Source: Spirochaetae bacterium HGW-Spirochaetae-5
GTDB taxonomy: Bacteria; Spirochaetota; UBA4802; UBA5550
Direction of reading: 5' to 3'
Length of the DNA stretch: 33,375 nt
NCBI GenBank assembly: GCA_002839285.1
Contig: PGXT01000088.1
Span: 4,137-37,511 of the forward strand
Below the pieces are notes generated by a model that saw nothing but the letters and a program-made list of their open reading frames with translations, made no database searches and was not told where the DNA came from. Made by a program: the position numbers and the translations under genes. Positions within the stretch are counted from its first letter, which is position 1, and each line of letters opens with the position of its first letter. Below are positions 17,896-25,220 of the stretch, piece by piece.

Positions 17896-18972
17896 CTAAA
17901 AGAATCTTTTCTTAAAATACAGTGATACGTTTACCAGACCTATAAGAACGGGAACCTCGACAAGCGGCCCCACTACTGTTGCAAATGCAATTGGTGATGC
18001 GATTCCGAAAACGGCTATTGCTACTGCGATTGCAAGTTCGAAGTTGTTCCCTGCTCCGGTAAAAGCCAGCGTCGCGCTTTTGCTGTAATCAGCACCGAGC
18101 TTGCGGGCCATAAAGAAACTGAACATAAACATTATGACAAAATAACAGCTGAGAGGAATTGCAATCCAGAGAACATCAAGAGGCCGGTTAATTATCTGTT
18201 TCCCCTGTGTGCTGAACATGGCTACAATAGTAAAAAGCAGAGCAATCAGAGTGATCGGTGATATTTTCGGAATAAATACATTTTCGTACCAGTCATTACC
18301 TTTCATCGGCAGAAGTATAACCCGGCTCAGTATACCTGCGGCAAAGGGGATACCCAGATAGACTATAACACTGACAAAAATATCTTTAATAGACACCTCT
18401 ACTGTCATACCCTGAAGACCGAACATCGGAGGTAAAACTGTTACGAACACATATGCATAAATACTGAATGTAAGTACCTGAAAAATACTGTTCAGTGCTA
18501 CAAGACCCGCTCCATATTCGCTGTTCCCGCCGGCAAGCTGGTTCCACACTAAAACCATTGCAATACAACGGGCTATACCAACAAGGATAAGCCCTGTCAT
18601 AAAATAACTCCATCTCGGGTCAGGCCCGAATACGGCAGGTGCGATGAATCCGAAAAAAGATACTGAAAGCAAAAACATTATAATTGGACCTGCAATCCAG
18701 TTCTGGAAAAGGGAGAGTCCCAGAATTTTACCATCGGCAAATACTTTCGGAAGCAGTTCATATTTTACCTTCGCAAGTGGCGGATACATCATAAGAATAA
18801 GTCCGAAGGCGATTAAAAGATTGGTATGTTTCCCTACGGTTAATGCTTTATTGAAGATCTCGACAGGTTCCTGAAATACATATCCGGTAATTACACCGAT
18901 TGCCATAGCTCCAAAAATCCAGAGTGTAAGATACCTGTCCAGAAATGATAATTTTTTTGTTAAATTTTCCAT
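17896..18972 (-). CDS. acr3: Arsenite efflux permease Acr3
   Basis: Ten-helix membrane transporter of the bile/arsenite/riboflavin superfamily, 358 residues, full length. It exports arsenite, and in some members antimonite, driven by the proton gradient. Hallmarks are [23 protein letters not shown] with the conserved cysteine needed for arsenite, [11 protein letters not shown], and [21 protein letters not shown] with the conserved glutamate. A good AAGGAG lies before the ATG. It is 141 bases downstream of arsR on the same strand, and a palindromic element abuts its stop codon before the CoADR-like gene. The resistance role is well supported by family knowledge and the arsR neighbour. Confidence 0.95.
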   Translation of the reverse strand: MENLTKKLSFLDRYLTLWIFGAMAIGVITGYVFQEPVEIFNKALTVGKHTNLLIAFGLILMMYPPLAKVKYELLPKVFADGKILGLSLFQNWIAGPIIMFLLSVSFFGFIAPAVFGPDPRWSYFMTGLILVGIARCIAMVLVWNQLAGGNSEYGAGLVALNSIFQVLTFSIYAYVFVTVLPPMFGLQGMTVEVSIKDIFVSVIVYLGIPFAAGILSRVILLPMKGNDWYENVFIPKISPITLIALLFTIVAMFSTQGKQIINRPLDVLWIAIPLSCYFVIMFMFSFFMARKLGADYSKSATLAFTGAGNNFELAIAVAIAVFGIASPIAFATVVGPLVEVPVLIGLVNVSLYFKKRFF

Positions 18973-19113
18973 TAATTGATTCTCCTTATATATTGTTAAC
19001 TTTTAATAAAATTTATGTTAATTAATTATCAGTTTTTTATTGTCAGCATTGGCCGAGTTTTATTATCAGTGGTGCCTATACTTCTTGAATGCCCGTGAAT
19101 AAAATTTAAGCCG

Positions 19114-19455
19114 TCAGCATTTCACCTCCGGCTTTTTTTTCTTTATTACGGAGAGAGATTTAAGATCATTTTTATAATCAGACCTTCTTTTCAATTCAAC
19201 AGTGAAAGATTCAATAAGCTCCGGATGTAGTTCTATGAATTTTTTACTGATTGCGTAATATACCCATTGGGCATTTTTTCTTGATGTAAGAATACCTGCA
19301 ATTTTCATTTTGGCAAGGTGCCTTGAAGCATTAGCCTGTGATATCTCCAGAACGGATTCAATGTCACATACGCAGAGTTCATTTTTTAACAGGAGTCCAA
19401 ATATCCGTATGCGGATATCATCGCCCAGAGTTTTAAATATTAGTGACAGTTCCAT
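19114..19455 (-). CDS. arsR: ArsR-family arsenic-responsive repressor
   Basis: Winged-helix metalloregulator of 113 residues. The DNA-binding part shows ELCVCDIESVLEISQANASRHLAKM, with C28 and C30 in the CVC motif that binds As(III) in classical ArsR. A further cysteine is the last residue (C113). The wing is in RKNAQWVYYAI. It should bind DNA without arsenite and release it when arsenite binds. Its own promoter contains a perfect 15-base inverted repeat (19468-19505), so autorepression is likely, with acr3 downstream in the same unit. The gene starts only 52 bases after the modC stop but has its own promoter. Confidence 0.93.
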   Translation of the reverse strand: MELSLIFKTLGDDIRIRIFGLLLKNELCVCDIESVLEISQANASRHLAKMKIAGILTSRKNAQWVYYAISKKFIELHPELIESFTVELKRRSDYKNDLKSLSVIKKKKPEVKC

Positions 19456-19467
19456 AATTCAATCCTT

Positions 19468-19511
19468 TATATTAGTATATTCATATACGCGAATATACTA
19501 ATATATGTCAA
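19468..19511 (-). promoter_or_regulatory. arsR promoter with ArsR operator
   Basis: A perfect inverted repeat, TATTAGTATATTC and GAATATACTAATA with flanking pairs (15-base arms, 19468-19482 and 19491-19505; 8-base spacer), covers the space between a TTGACA -35 (19506-19511) and an AT-rich -10 near 19483-19488. The position matches ArsR repression. The -35 overlaps the modC stop codon (CCT TGA CA). Confidence 0.8.
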
Positions 19512-20620
19512 GGTTTTTTCACGTCTTCAAGTGAGATCCAAATGCTGCTGCTTTTCAGGGATACCTGTATACTACCGCCGGTTTTCAGGTTCAGTTTGCG
19601 GTACACAAGATTAACCAGTTCTATTTCAAGGGCAAACTCATCAAACTCGTCCCTGAAAAAGACTGTATGGCTGGATGTCTTTTCGATAATGTGCGAAATA
19701 ATCCCGTTTATTACATTATGCTCAAGAAGCGGTTTAATATTTTCACCCTGCCGGAGTATCATTACCTCTTCACCCCGGATTCCGAAATAGACATCCCTGT
19801 TAACTTCCGGTAAAGTAAGAAATTCAGGGAGTTTAGAAGTAAAAATATATCTTCCGCATCTTAGTGAAACATTTCTATTTTCATTATCTACAGATTCAAC
19901 AAAGCCGGTAAAAATATTATCCATTCCGGTAAATACAGCAACATTCATCGTGCGGGGAAAGTAGTAGAGTCCGTTTTTACGGCTTGTCTGCTCAATTTTT
20001 CCGTTAAACATCAGTGATATAACATTTCCGAGAATGAAAGCCTCATCCTGATCGTGAGTGACATGAAGAAATGTCACACCTGTATCGCGGTGTATATCTC
20101 CAAGTGCTTTAATGATTTTCGTCTTAATCGGACGATCCAGTGATGAAAGCGATTCATCAAGCAGCAGAATGCGGGGTTTGAGAAGCATTGCCCGTGCAAT
20201 TGCGGCTTTCTGCCTCTCCCCTCCGCTGAGTGTGGAAATTTTTTCGTCAAGCAGATAGTCTATACCGAGAACACCTATAAGATAATTAAAAAATTCTTCC
20301 ACATCTTTAAAGGGTATCTTCCTGACTGCCGCGCTGAATAAAATGTTCTCCCTGACGTTAAGATGCGGGAGCAGCAGATCACTCTGAGGAACATACCCCA
20401 GCCCGCGTAATTCAGATGGAAGACGGGTAACATCAAATCCGTCTATTTCGATTGTGCCCTTTTCCACATGGTGGAATCCGGCAATTGTTTCCAGTATTAC
20501 ACTTTTTCCAACGCCTGACGGACCGAGAAGAATGTAATACTCCCCCCCTCTCACCTCAAGTGAAAAGTCTGTAAGAGAAAATTGTCCGAGCCTGAGAGAT
20601 ACATTATTCATCCTGATCAT
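19508..20620 (-). CDS. modC: Molybdate/tungstate ABC transporter ATP-binding protein
   Basis: ATPase of an oxyanion importer, 370 residues. Walker A GPSGVGKS (33-40), signature LSGGE (131-135), Walker B ILLLDE (151-156) and the switch His in LHVTHDQDE are all intact. The C-terminal third (from about 240) fits the TOBE oxyanion-binding region of ModC. Its start overlaps the modB stop by four bases, so it is translationally coupled. The stop is shared with the arsR promoter -35. It drives uptake with ModB and ModA; whether molybdate or tungstate is preferred cannot be told from sequence. Confidence 0.9.
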   Translation of the reverse strand: MIRMNNVSLRLGQFSLTDFSLEVRGGEYYILLGPSGVGKSVILETIAGFHHVEKGTIEIDGFDVTRLPSELRGLGYVPQSDLLLPHLNVRENILFSAAVRKIPFKDVEEFFNYLIGVLGIDYLLDEKISTLSGGERQKAAIARAMLLKPRILLLDESLSSLDRPIKTKIIKALGDIHRDTGVTFLHVTHDQDEAFILGNVISLMFNGKIEQTSRKNGLYYFPRTMNVAVFTGMDNIFTGFVESVDNENRNVSLRCGRYIFTSKLPEFLTLPEVNRDVYFGIRGEEVMILRQGENIKPLLEHNVINGIISHIIEKTSSHTVFFRDEFDEFALEIELVNLVYRKLNLKTGGSIQVSLKSSSIWISLEDVKKP

Positions 20621-21414
20621 AAAATCTCTCTTCCGGGTGAGAAATATTTAATCGCCCCAAGCGACAAAAGTGAAATGAGAAGAAGAACCCCTGTGACAGC
20701 AAGCGCCCTTTCCACATCCGCTGAAGCAAAACTGAGATAAATCGAAACAGGTAGAGTTTCAGTCACTCCGGGCATAGCTCCCGCAAGCATTATTGTAGCA
20801 CCGAATTCCCCCATACATCTTGCCCATACCAGCACCACCGAAGCAACAATGCCGCCTCTTGCCATGGGCAGCACGACTTTGAAAAAGGTCTGCCGCTCTG
20901 TACACCCCAGAGTGCGCGCAATCTTTTCGTATCTGGGGTCTATGCTGTCAAATGTTGATTTAAGGAGACGTATAGCCAGTGCAGTCACTATAGAAAACTG
21001 TGCAATTACAATACCGGTAAATGTGAAAACAACAGGTATGCCGAGCCCCTTTAAAAATTGCCCTGCACCCCCGGTAAAAAAAACAAGAAGGAGAGCCCCT
21101 AGAGCTATAGGGGATAAAACAAGAGGAATATCTACAATCGTATCAAGAATCAGTGTAATACGGCCTGTCCCTCTGGACAGTGCGTATGCTGCAGGGATTG
21201 CCGCTGCCATTGCAAGAAATGACGCTGCCGATGAAGATAGAACACTAAGTAAAAGAGCTTTTAGAATATCCCCGGAGAACAGAATTTTAAAAATTGATAC
21301 GGGATTGTATTTTGTGTAGGCAAAAATTACAAAGGTTGAATAGTATAAACCTGTAAAAAAAAGTATCCACCATGCGGTGCCGGAATTCCCTCTGAGTTTA
21401 CTTCCACGAATCAT
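20617..21414 (-). CDS. modB: Molybdate/tungstate ABC transporter permease
   Basis: Inner-membrane permease of 265 residues with about six helices and the binding-protein-dependent signature near residue 180 (EKIARTLGCTERQTFFKVVLP), where the ATPase docks, followed by the conserved EFGATIMLAG. It overlaps modA by 17 bases and modC by 4 bases, so the three are a tight operon. It forms the channel for oxyanion import. Length and motifs are normal for ModB/WtpB. Confidence 0.9.
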   Translation of the reverse strand: MIRGSKLRGNSGTAWWILFFTGLYYSTFVIFAYTKYNPVSIFKILFSGDILKALLLSVLSSSAASFLAMAAAIPAAYALSRGTGRITLILDTIVDIPLVLSPIALGALLLVFFTGGAGQFLKGLGIPVVFTFTGIVIAQFSIVTALAIRLLKSTFDSIDPRYEKIARTLGCTERQTFFKVVLPMARGGIVASVVLVWARCMGEFGATIMLAGAMPGVTETLPVSIYLSFASADVERALAVTGVLLLISLLSLGAIKYFSPGREIL

Positions 21415-22231
21415 GAAGACTGTATCTCCCGCCTGTTTTCAAATTCCCGAAACGGGCATTAAGTTCATCTTCTGAAACTATATACCCCGCTCTTCTGTAA
21501 ATGTTTTTCCCGGTTTCGGAAGTAAGATAACTCATAAATTTTTCAGCTATTAATCGATTCTTTGAATGCAGAGTAACAGCTGCCGGAATATATGCCGATC
21601 TCTGTACAAATTTTCTATCTATCTGTATAATCTCAATTTCATCAGGATTCCATTTACCGAAAACATCCCATCCTATCACCGCATCAACTGCTTTCAGAGT
21701 TATAAAAGTTGCCGTTTTTTCACAGTTTTCTGCATAGGTTGAAACTTTTCCCCGGAGAGGTCCGGCAAGTCCCGCTTTCTCAAATACCTCCACTGCATAA
21801 ATCCCGACACAAACTGTTTCGGGATTTCCCACAGCAAAGGAGACATCCTTACGAAGAAGATCATCAAGACTCCTGATATTACGGGGATTCCCCTTCTGAA
21901 CAGCTATTACCGGTACAAGATAGGCGATTATACGTATTGTATTTTTATCTGCGATACCCTTCTCTACGGCTATCGCCATAAAGTCATGTGAACCGGGTAG
22001 ATAGATATCGCCGCGCCCGGATAAGATCATACTGGAAAGAACAGAGCCCGATCCTCCATAAATGCGACGTACTTCAACTCCGGTCTCCTTTTCAAAACTA
22101 GATGAAATTTCCTCAAGTGCAGGCTTAGATGCGCTTCCGGCAAAAATTTCGATGTATTCTTTATTCGCCCCTTTGCACGCAAAGATACTGAAAGAGAAAA
22201 GTACAATAAACGGAAATACAAAAAATCTCAT
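21398..22231 (-). CDS. modA: Oxyanion-binding lipoprotein of the Mod/Wtp type
   Basis: Periplasmic substrate-binding protein of 277 residues with a lipoprotein signal (lipobox SIFAC, C19). The body shows the ModA pattern FAGSASKPALEEI, YGGSGSVLSSMILSGRGDIYLPG and VGNPETVCVGIYA, and the ligand-contact region near IGWDVFGKW. It captures molybdate or tungstate and delivers it to ModBC. It starts 13 bases after the fmdE-like stop and overlaps modB. It belongs to the operon driven from 22875-22903. Confidence 0.9.
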   Translation of the reverse strand: MRFFVFPFIVLFSFSIFACKGANKEYIEIFAGSASKPALEEISSSFEKETGVEVRRIYGGSGSVLSSMILSGRGDIYLPGSHDFMAIAVEKGIADKNTIRIIAYLVPVIAVQKGNPRNIRSLDDLLRKDVSFAVGNPETVCVGIYAVEVFEKAGLAGPLRGKVSTYAENCEKTATFITLKAVDAVIGWDVFGKWNPDEIEIIQIDRKFVQRSAYIPAAVTLHSKNRLIAEKFMSYLTSETGKNIYRRAGYIVSEDELNARFGNLKTGGRYSLHDSWK

Positions 22232-22243
22232 ACCAATTCCATC

Positions 22244-22831
22244 TTATTCTGCTGAACTATATTTGAAGTAACCGTGACCGGAACACTGCTGACACAGGGC
22301 GCCGGTCGAAGCAGAATAAGGCTCACCGCATCCTGAACAGATTGAAATATTGTTTTTTTCTTTTTTACCGTAAAGACCGGTTACTGTGACTTTTTTGCCC
22401 GATAACATATCTCTCCCGGCTGATAATATTGCTTCATTTAACACTTCAAGGGGAATGCTTTTTTTCGGGACAAGACGCATATACCAGTTATTGACAACGG
22501 TAAAATGTTTGAGTTTTTCAGGGTCCAGCCACACTCTGAATCCGTTTAAAGTCTTTTTATCATAAAAAGTAAGTGCGAATCTGTCCCAGTCTGCCACCTT
22601 CATCCATCCGTTGCCGAATGTGCAGGGGGTAAACAGCTGAATTGAGTCCGGCAGGCAGTGTGTTGTCTCCACTATTGCATCCTTTTCTGCTTCAGCAGGG
22701 AGATTCTCAAGTGCATAGTCTACCATTATTGCCCCGATGATTACGCCAGGTGCAGCCCATCCATGAAATTCCTGAATGGTTTTAATAATCTCATCTGAAC
22801 TTTTGTTTCCGAAAAACTTTCTATCTTTCAT
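22244..22831 (-). CDS. FmdE-family protein
   Basis: A 195-residue member of the FmdE family (named for formylmethanofuran dehydrogenase subunit E), with the HGWAAPGVIIGAIMVDYAL start, conserved ETTHCLPDSIQLFTPCTFGNG and a C-terminal zinc ribbon (CSGCGEPY...CQQCSG). FmdE-like genes often sit beside molybdate or tungstate transporters, as here, and are thought to help molybdopterin enzymes; the biochemical role is not settled. The ribosome site before the ATG is weak. It is the first gene of the fmdE-modABC unit. Confidence 0.9.
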   Translation of the reverse strand: MKDRKFFGNKSSDEIIKTIQEFHGWAAPGVIIGAIMVDYALENLPAEAEKDAIVETTHCLPDSIQLFTPCTFGNGWMKVADWDRFALTFYDKKTLNGFRVWLDPEKLKHFTVVNNWYMRLVPKKSIPLEVLNEAILSAGRDMLSGKKVTVTGLYGKKEKNNISICSGCGEPYSASTGALCQQCSGHGYFKYSSAE

Positions 22832-22874
22832 TCTGTTCTTTCATCCATATTTAGAATAATAATAACCGGATATG

Positions 22875-22903
22875 ATTATACAGACTTAAACATTCGGAGT
22901 CAA
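22875..22903 (-). promoter_or_regulatory. Sigma-70-like promoter of fmdE-modABC
   Basis: On the minus strand TTGACT (-35, 22898-22903), a 17-base spacer, and a perfect TATAAT (-10, 22875-22880). This implies a leader of about 35 bases to the fmdE ATG. No clear ModE-like palindrome is seen around it. Confidence 0.8.
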
Positions 22904-23016
22904 CACTATTTAGACAGGCAAGCAGTACTTATGGCATGAATTATAAATAATTCATTTTACACTAAAAATTAAACATGGGATTATTAATGCTTTTATTTCA
23001 ATTTATTACCGATTTT

Positions 23017-23463
23017 TCAGAGCGCTAAAACCAGCATATAAATTCCGGCAGCAACTACAAGAATCCCGCATGCTTTCTTTATATAATGCGCCCCCTTTGA
23101 ATTCTCATTCCACTTAAGCAGATGATTCACAGCCTCAGCCGAACTTCCGGCAATAATAATTACCAGACAATGACCCATGGCATAAGCTCCAACTAGAATA
23201 ACAGCATATAAAAGATTTGTTGATGCCACGGTAAATGCCACACCAAGCATCGGAGCCATATAAGCGAAAGTGCATGGTCCCAGAGCAAGCCCGAAGAAAA
23301 GACCAAGAAGAAAAGCTGCAAGCAGCCCCTTCTTTTTCATTCCAGGCTGATTAATTCCGTTATCCAGAAACGGCAAGGGGATTATTCCAAGAAGATAAAG
23401 CCCAATAATTACCATAAGAACAGCAACGGCAATATTACCATACTGCCCTATATCTCCCATCAT
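23017..23463 (-). pseudogene. ccdA: CcdA/DsbD-type membrane protein, C-terminal half
   Basis: C-terminal four helices of a cytochrome-c-biogenesis CcdA protein, with the second redox cysteine C64 in LGPCTFAYMAPM. The apparent start MMGDIGQYGN is internal: the frame is open upstream and reads HSIIGIITGLAGRM, as in intact relatives. This half is one frame off the N-terminal half (23435-23683) and about 15-20 residues, one membrane span, are missing between. CcdA carries electrons from cytoplasmic thioredoxin to periplasmic partners, so the split would separate its two cysteines and abolish transfer unless it is an assembly error. Confidence 0.85.
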
Positions 23464-23683
23464 CCTCCCGGCAAGACCGGTGATTATTCCGATTATTGAG
23501 TGCGGCTCTACCGGTCTTCATTTCACCCTGCGAGTCGATGTATCCTACAATAAGCGGGATACTTGCCAGATGGCACGGAGAAAGAAGAATACTGGCGATT
23601 CCCCAGAGGAATGAGCCTGTAACGGCTATCCCCGGAGATGAGCTGAGCATTGATGAAAGCATTACAAAAAAATCAAGAATCAT
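23435..23683 (-). pseudogene. ccdA: CcdA/DsbD-type membrane protein, N-terminal half
   Basis: N-terminal part of CcdA: two helices and the first redox cysteine C37 in LLSPCHLASIPLIVGYID. The natural sequence continues to EMKTGRA, then switches to unrelated LNNRNNHRSCRE because the frame is wrong. The right frame of the C-terminal half resumes at about 23498. The ATG overlaps the thioredoxin stop as TAATG, so the pair was meant to be co-translated. It completes a thioredoxin-CcdA electron path to the periplasm. Confidence 0.85.
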
Positions 23684-24126
23684 TATTTAACGCCCTTCTG
23701 CTTCAGAATTTTATCAACCTCTTCAAAGGGGAAAAAACCTTCATGTCTGAAATACTCCTTCCCATCCTTATCAAGAAAAACCTGTGTTGGTATAACGCGT
23801 ATTGCATATTTTGCTCCTGAAGTTTTCCCTTCAGGGGTCCATACATCATGAAAGACAATTTTCACCTGACCGGGATATGTCTTTTCAATTTTTTCCATTA
23901 CCGGCACCATCATTCTGCACGGTATACAGTTTACAGAACCGAGCTCAACAAAGGTTACCTTATGACCCCCGGCAGTTACGGCTTTTTCTTCAACGGTTTT
24001 ACTTTCAGCAGTATTTACAGCTTGTGTCGGACCATCAGTACTCCCGTTGTTACATCCCGTGACTGAGGATAATATCAGGAATACTGACAGCATAATCGGC
24101 ACAACTCGAATATTTTTAAAACTCAT
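23683..24126 (-). CDS. Thioredoxin-fold lipoprotein
   Basis: A 147-residue periplasmic thioredoxin-like lipoprotein. The signal peptide ends in SSVTGC (C25 lipidated). The fold shows the CxxC active site in NCIPCRMM (C67/C70), and RVIPTQVFLD with the cis-proline. It would exchange electrons with the membrane protein CcdA, whose gene overlaps it (TAATG). A ribosome site GGAG precedes the ATG, and a palindromic element (24152-24270) lies just upstream. It is likely a reductase for periplasmic disulfides or peroxides; the substrate is unknown. Confidence 0.9.
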   Translation of the reverse strand: MSFKNIRVVPIMLSVFLILSSVTGCNNGSTDGPTQAVNTAESKTVEEKAVTAGGHKVTFVELGSVNCIPCRMMVPVMEKIEKTYPGQVKIVFHDVWTPEGKTSGAKYAIRVIPTQVFLDKDGKEYFRHEGFFPFEEVDKILKQKGVK

Positions 24127-24151
24127 TTAATTTCTCCAGTTATATAAAATT

Positions 24152-24270
24152 CCGCCCCTATCCGCCCTAGCGGGCACCTTTCCCCATGAATGGGAGAAAG
24201 GGGAATTCAAAATATTTCCTATACCTCTCCTCCCATTCATGGGGGAGATGGCCAGCGGCCAGAGGGGGCG
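24152..24270. repeat. Palindromic element, copy 2
   Basis: Second copy of the 17716-17895 element: GCCCCTATCCGCC start, CCTTTCCCCATGAATGGGAG, CTCCTCCCATTCATGGGGG, a GGCCAGCGGCC hairpin and AGAGGGGGCG end. It abuts the stop codon of the DGC-domain gene, at a distance of eight bases. Same orientation as copies 1 and 3; shorter than both because the spacer between the two main hairpins is reduced. Confidence 0.8.
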
Positions 24271-24277
24271 TTTAAAA

Positions 24278-24625
24278 TCAGCAATTCCCACCGCAGCCGC
24301 AAAGGAGGGTTTCACTATATGGGGACTCCCCCTTTTTAAATCCAAGTTCAGCAAGATTGATAGCAACAGGAGTTACTCCAATATTTTCCAGATTCAGCCT
24401 TGCACATCCGACCGGGCATCCGTCTATAGCGATAGTCATATCTGCCCCTTTTGCTGACTGAACATATCCGGAAAGCTCAACTCCGATTGCCGCAATGCAT
24501 GACCCCTGGGCAATCCCTTCTTTCCTCAATTGTCTTACAGCTCTGTCTGAGAGTTCACCAACATCCGCTGCGCCGGAACATGAATAAATTATTTTTACTC
24601 CGCTGTTACATGCACAATCACCCAT
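24278..24625 (-). CDS. DGC-domain putative zinc-binding protein
   Basis: A 115-residue cysteine-rich protein with the DGC family signature AIDGCPVGCARLNLE (DGC at 68-70, C74) and nine cysteines in all: 4, 6, 16, 43, 70, 74, 109, 111 and 115. It ends CGCGGNC. Family members are small, cytoplasmic, and found in metal-efflux, selenium or arsenic gene clusters, where a metal-chaperone or redox role is suspected but not proven. It has a good AAGGAG before its ATG. It is bracketed by same-direction copies of a palindromic element (24152-24270 and 24665-24840), so it could have moved as a unit. Confidence 0.85.
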   Translation of the reverse strand: MGDCACNSGVKIIYSCSGAADVGELSDRAVRQLRKEGIAQGSCIAAIGVELSGYVQSAKGADMTIAIDGCPVGCARLNLENIGVTPVAINLAELGFKKGESPYSETLLCGCGGNC

Positions 24626-24664
24626 TTTGTATTCTCCTTATTAATATATTGTAATTTCAAACTT

Positions 24665-24840
24665 CCCGCCCCTATCCGCCCTACGGGCACCTTTCCCCAT
24701 GGGATGGGAGAAAGGGAAGATGAAAATTTCACACTTCTCTCCTCCCATTCATGGGGGACTAGAAACATGATGTTTCTGTGTCTAGCGCGGACACGATGTC
24801 CAAAAAGCGCCGACTGATGGCCAGAGGCCAGAGGGGCGGT
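24665..24840. repeat. Palindromic element, copy 3, with extra hairpins
   Basis: Third copy of the family, same orientation, with GCCCCTATCCGCC at one end and AGAGGGGCGG at the other. An inserted block of about 60 bases adds hairpins AAACATGATGTTT inside a CTAG/CTAG pair, and GGACACGATGTCC. It ends seven bases from the stop codon of the small thioredoxin gene. Confidence 0.8.
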
Positions 24841-24846
24841 ACGGGT

Positions 24847-25083
24847 CTACCCCTGGATCATCTTCTTCACTTCATCAACTGCCGGTACTTTCCCCGCAAC
24901 CTTAACAACTCCATTAACAACAAGAGCCGGAGTAATCATTACACCGTAGTTCATAATGTCATTTATATCTTTAACCTTTACTACTTCATATTCAACACCA
25001 AGTTCATCGGCAGCTTTTCTTGCTGTTTCTTCAAGTTTGCTGCATTTAGCGCAGCCTGTTCCGAGTACTTCAATTTTATACAT
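24847..25083 (-). CDS. Thioredoxin-like CxxC protein (redox-active disulfide family)
   Basis: A 78-residue thioredoxin fold with the active site TGCAKC (C11/C14) and ITPALVVNG with the cis-proline. It belongs to the small glutaredoxin/thioredoxin-like group often found with permeases of the ArsP/DUF318 family. It would be cytoplasmic, reducing a disulfide or metal-bound intermediate. A strong AAGGAG sits before the ATG. It lies between the ArsR-permease fusion upstream and the DGC-domain gene downstream. Confidence 0.9.
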   Translation of the reverse strand: MYKIEVLGTGCAKCSKLEETARKAADELGVEYEVVKVKDINDIMNYGVMITPALVVNGVVKVAGKVPAVDEVKKMIQG

Positions 25084-25100
25084 TTTATTTTCTCCTTTTT

Positions 25101-25203
25101 TATTTGCTCCTCCCTCTCTATGGGGGAGGCCGGGTGGTGATGGAAAGTGTTTGTATACAATTGATCACCCTCCCCTAACCCCTCCCGTCAAGGGAGGGGA
25201 ATA
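25101..25203. repeat. Second palindromic element type
   Basis: Pyrimidine-rich arms: CTCCCTCTCTATGGGGGAG, then GGTGAT paired with ATCACC, and CCCCTCCC-GTCAA-GGGAGGGG. It lies between the small thioredoxin gene and the permease-fusion stop codon, 17 bases from the latter. It differs in sequence from the 17.7/24 kb family. Confidence 0.7.
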
Positions 25204-25220
25204 AAACCTATATGAAAAAT

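Noticed and set aside
19041-19120. Direct repeat GTCAGCATT between arsR and acr3 as a second operator
   Set aside because: One copy overlaps the arsR stop codon and the copies are not inverted, so chance is the simpler reading.
23435-23520. Programmed ribosomal frameshift in ccdA
   Set aside because: No slippery heptamer is seen, and one membrane span is absent, which frameshifting alone cannot explain.
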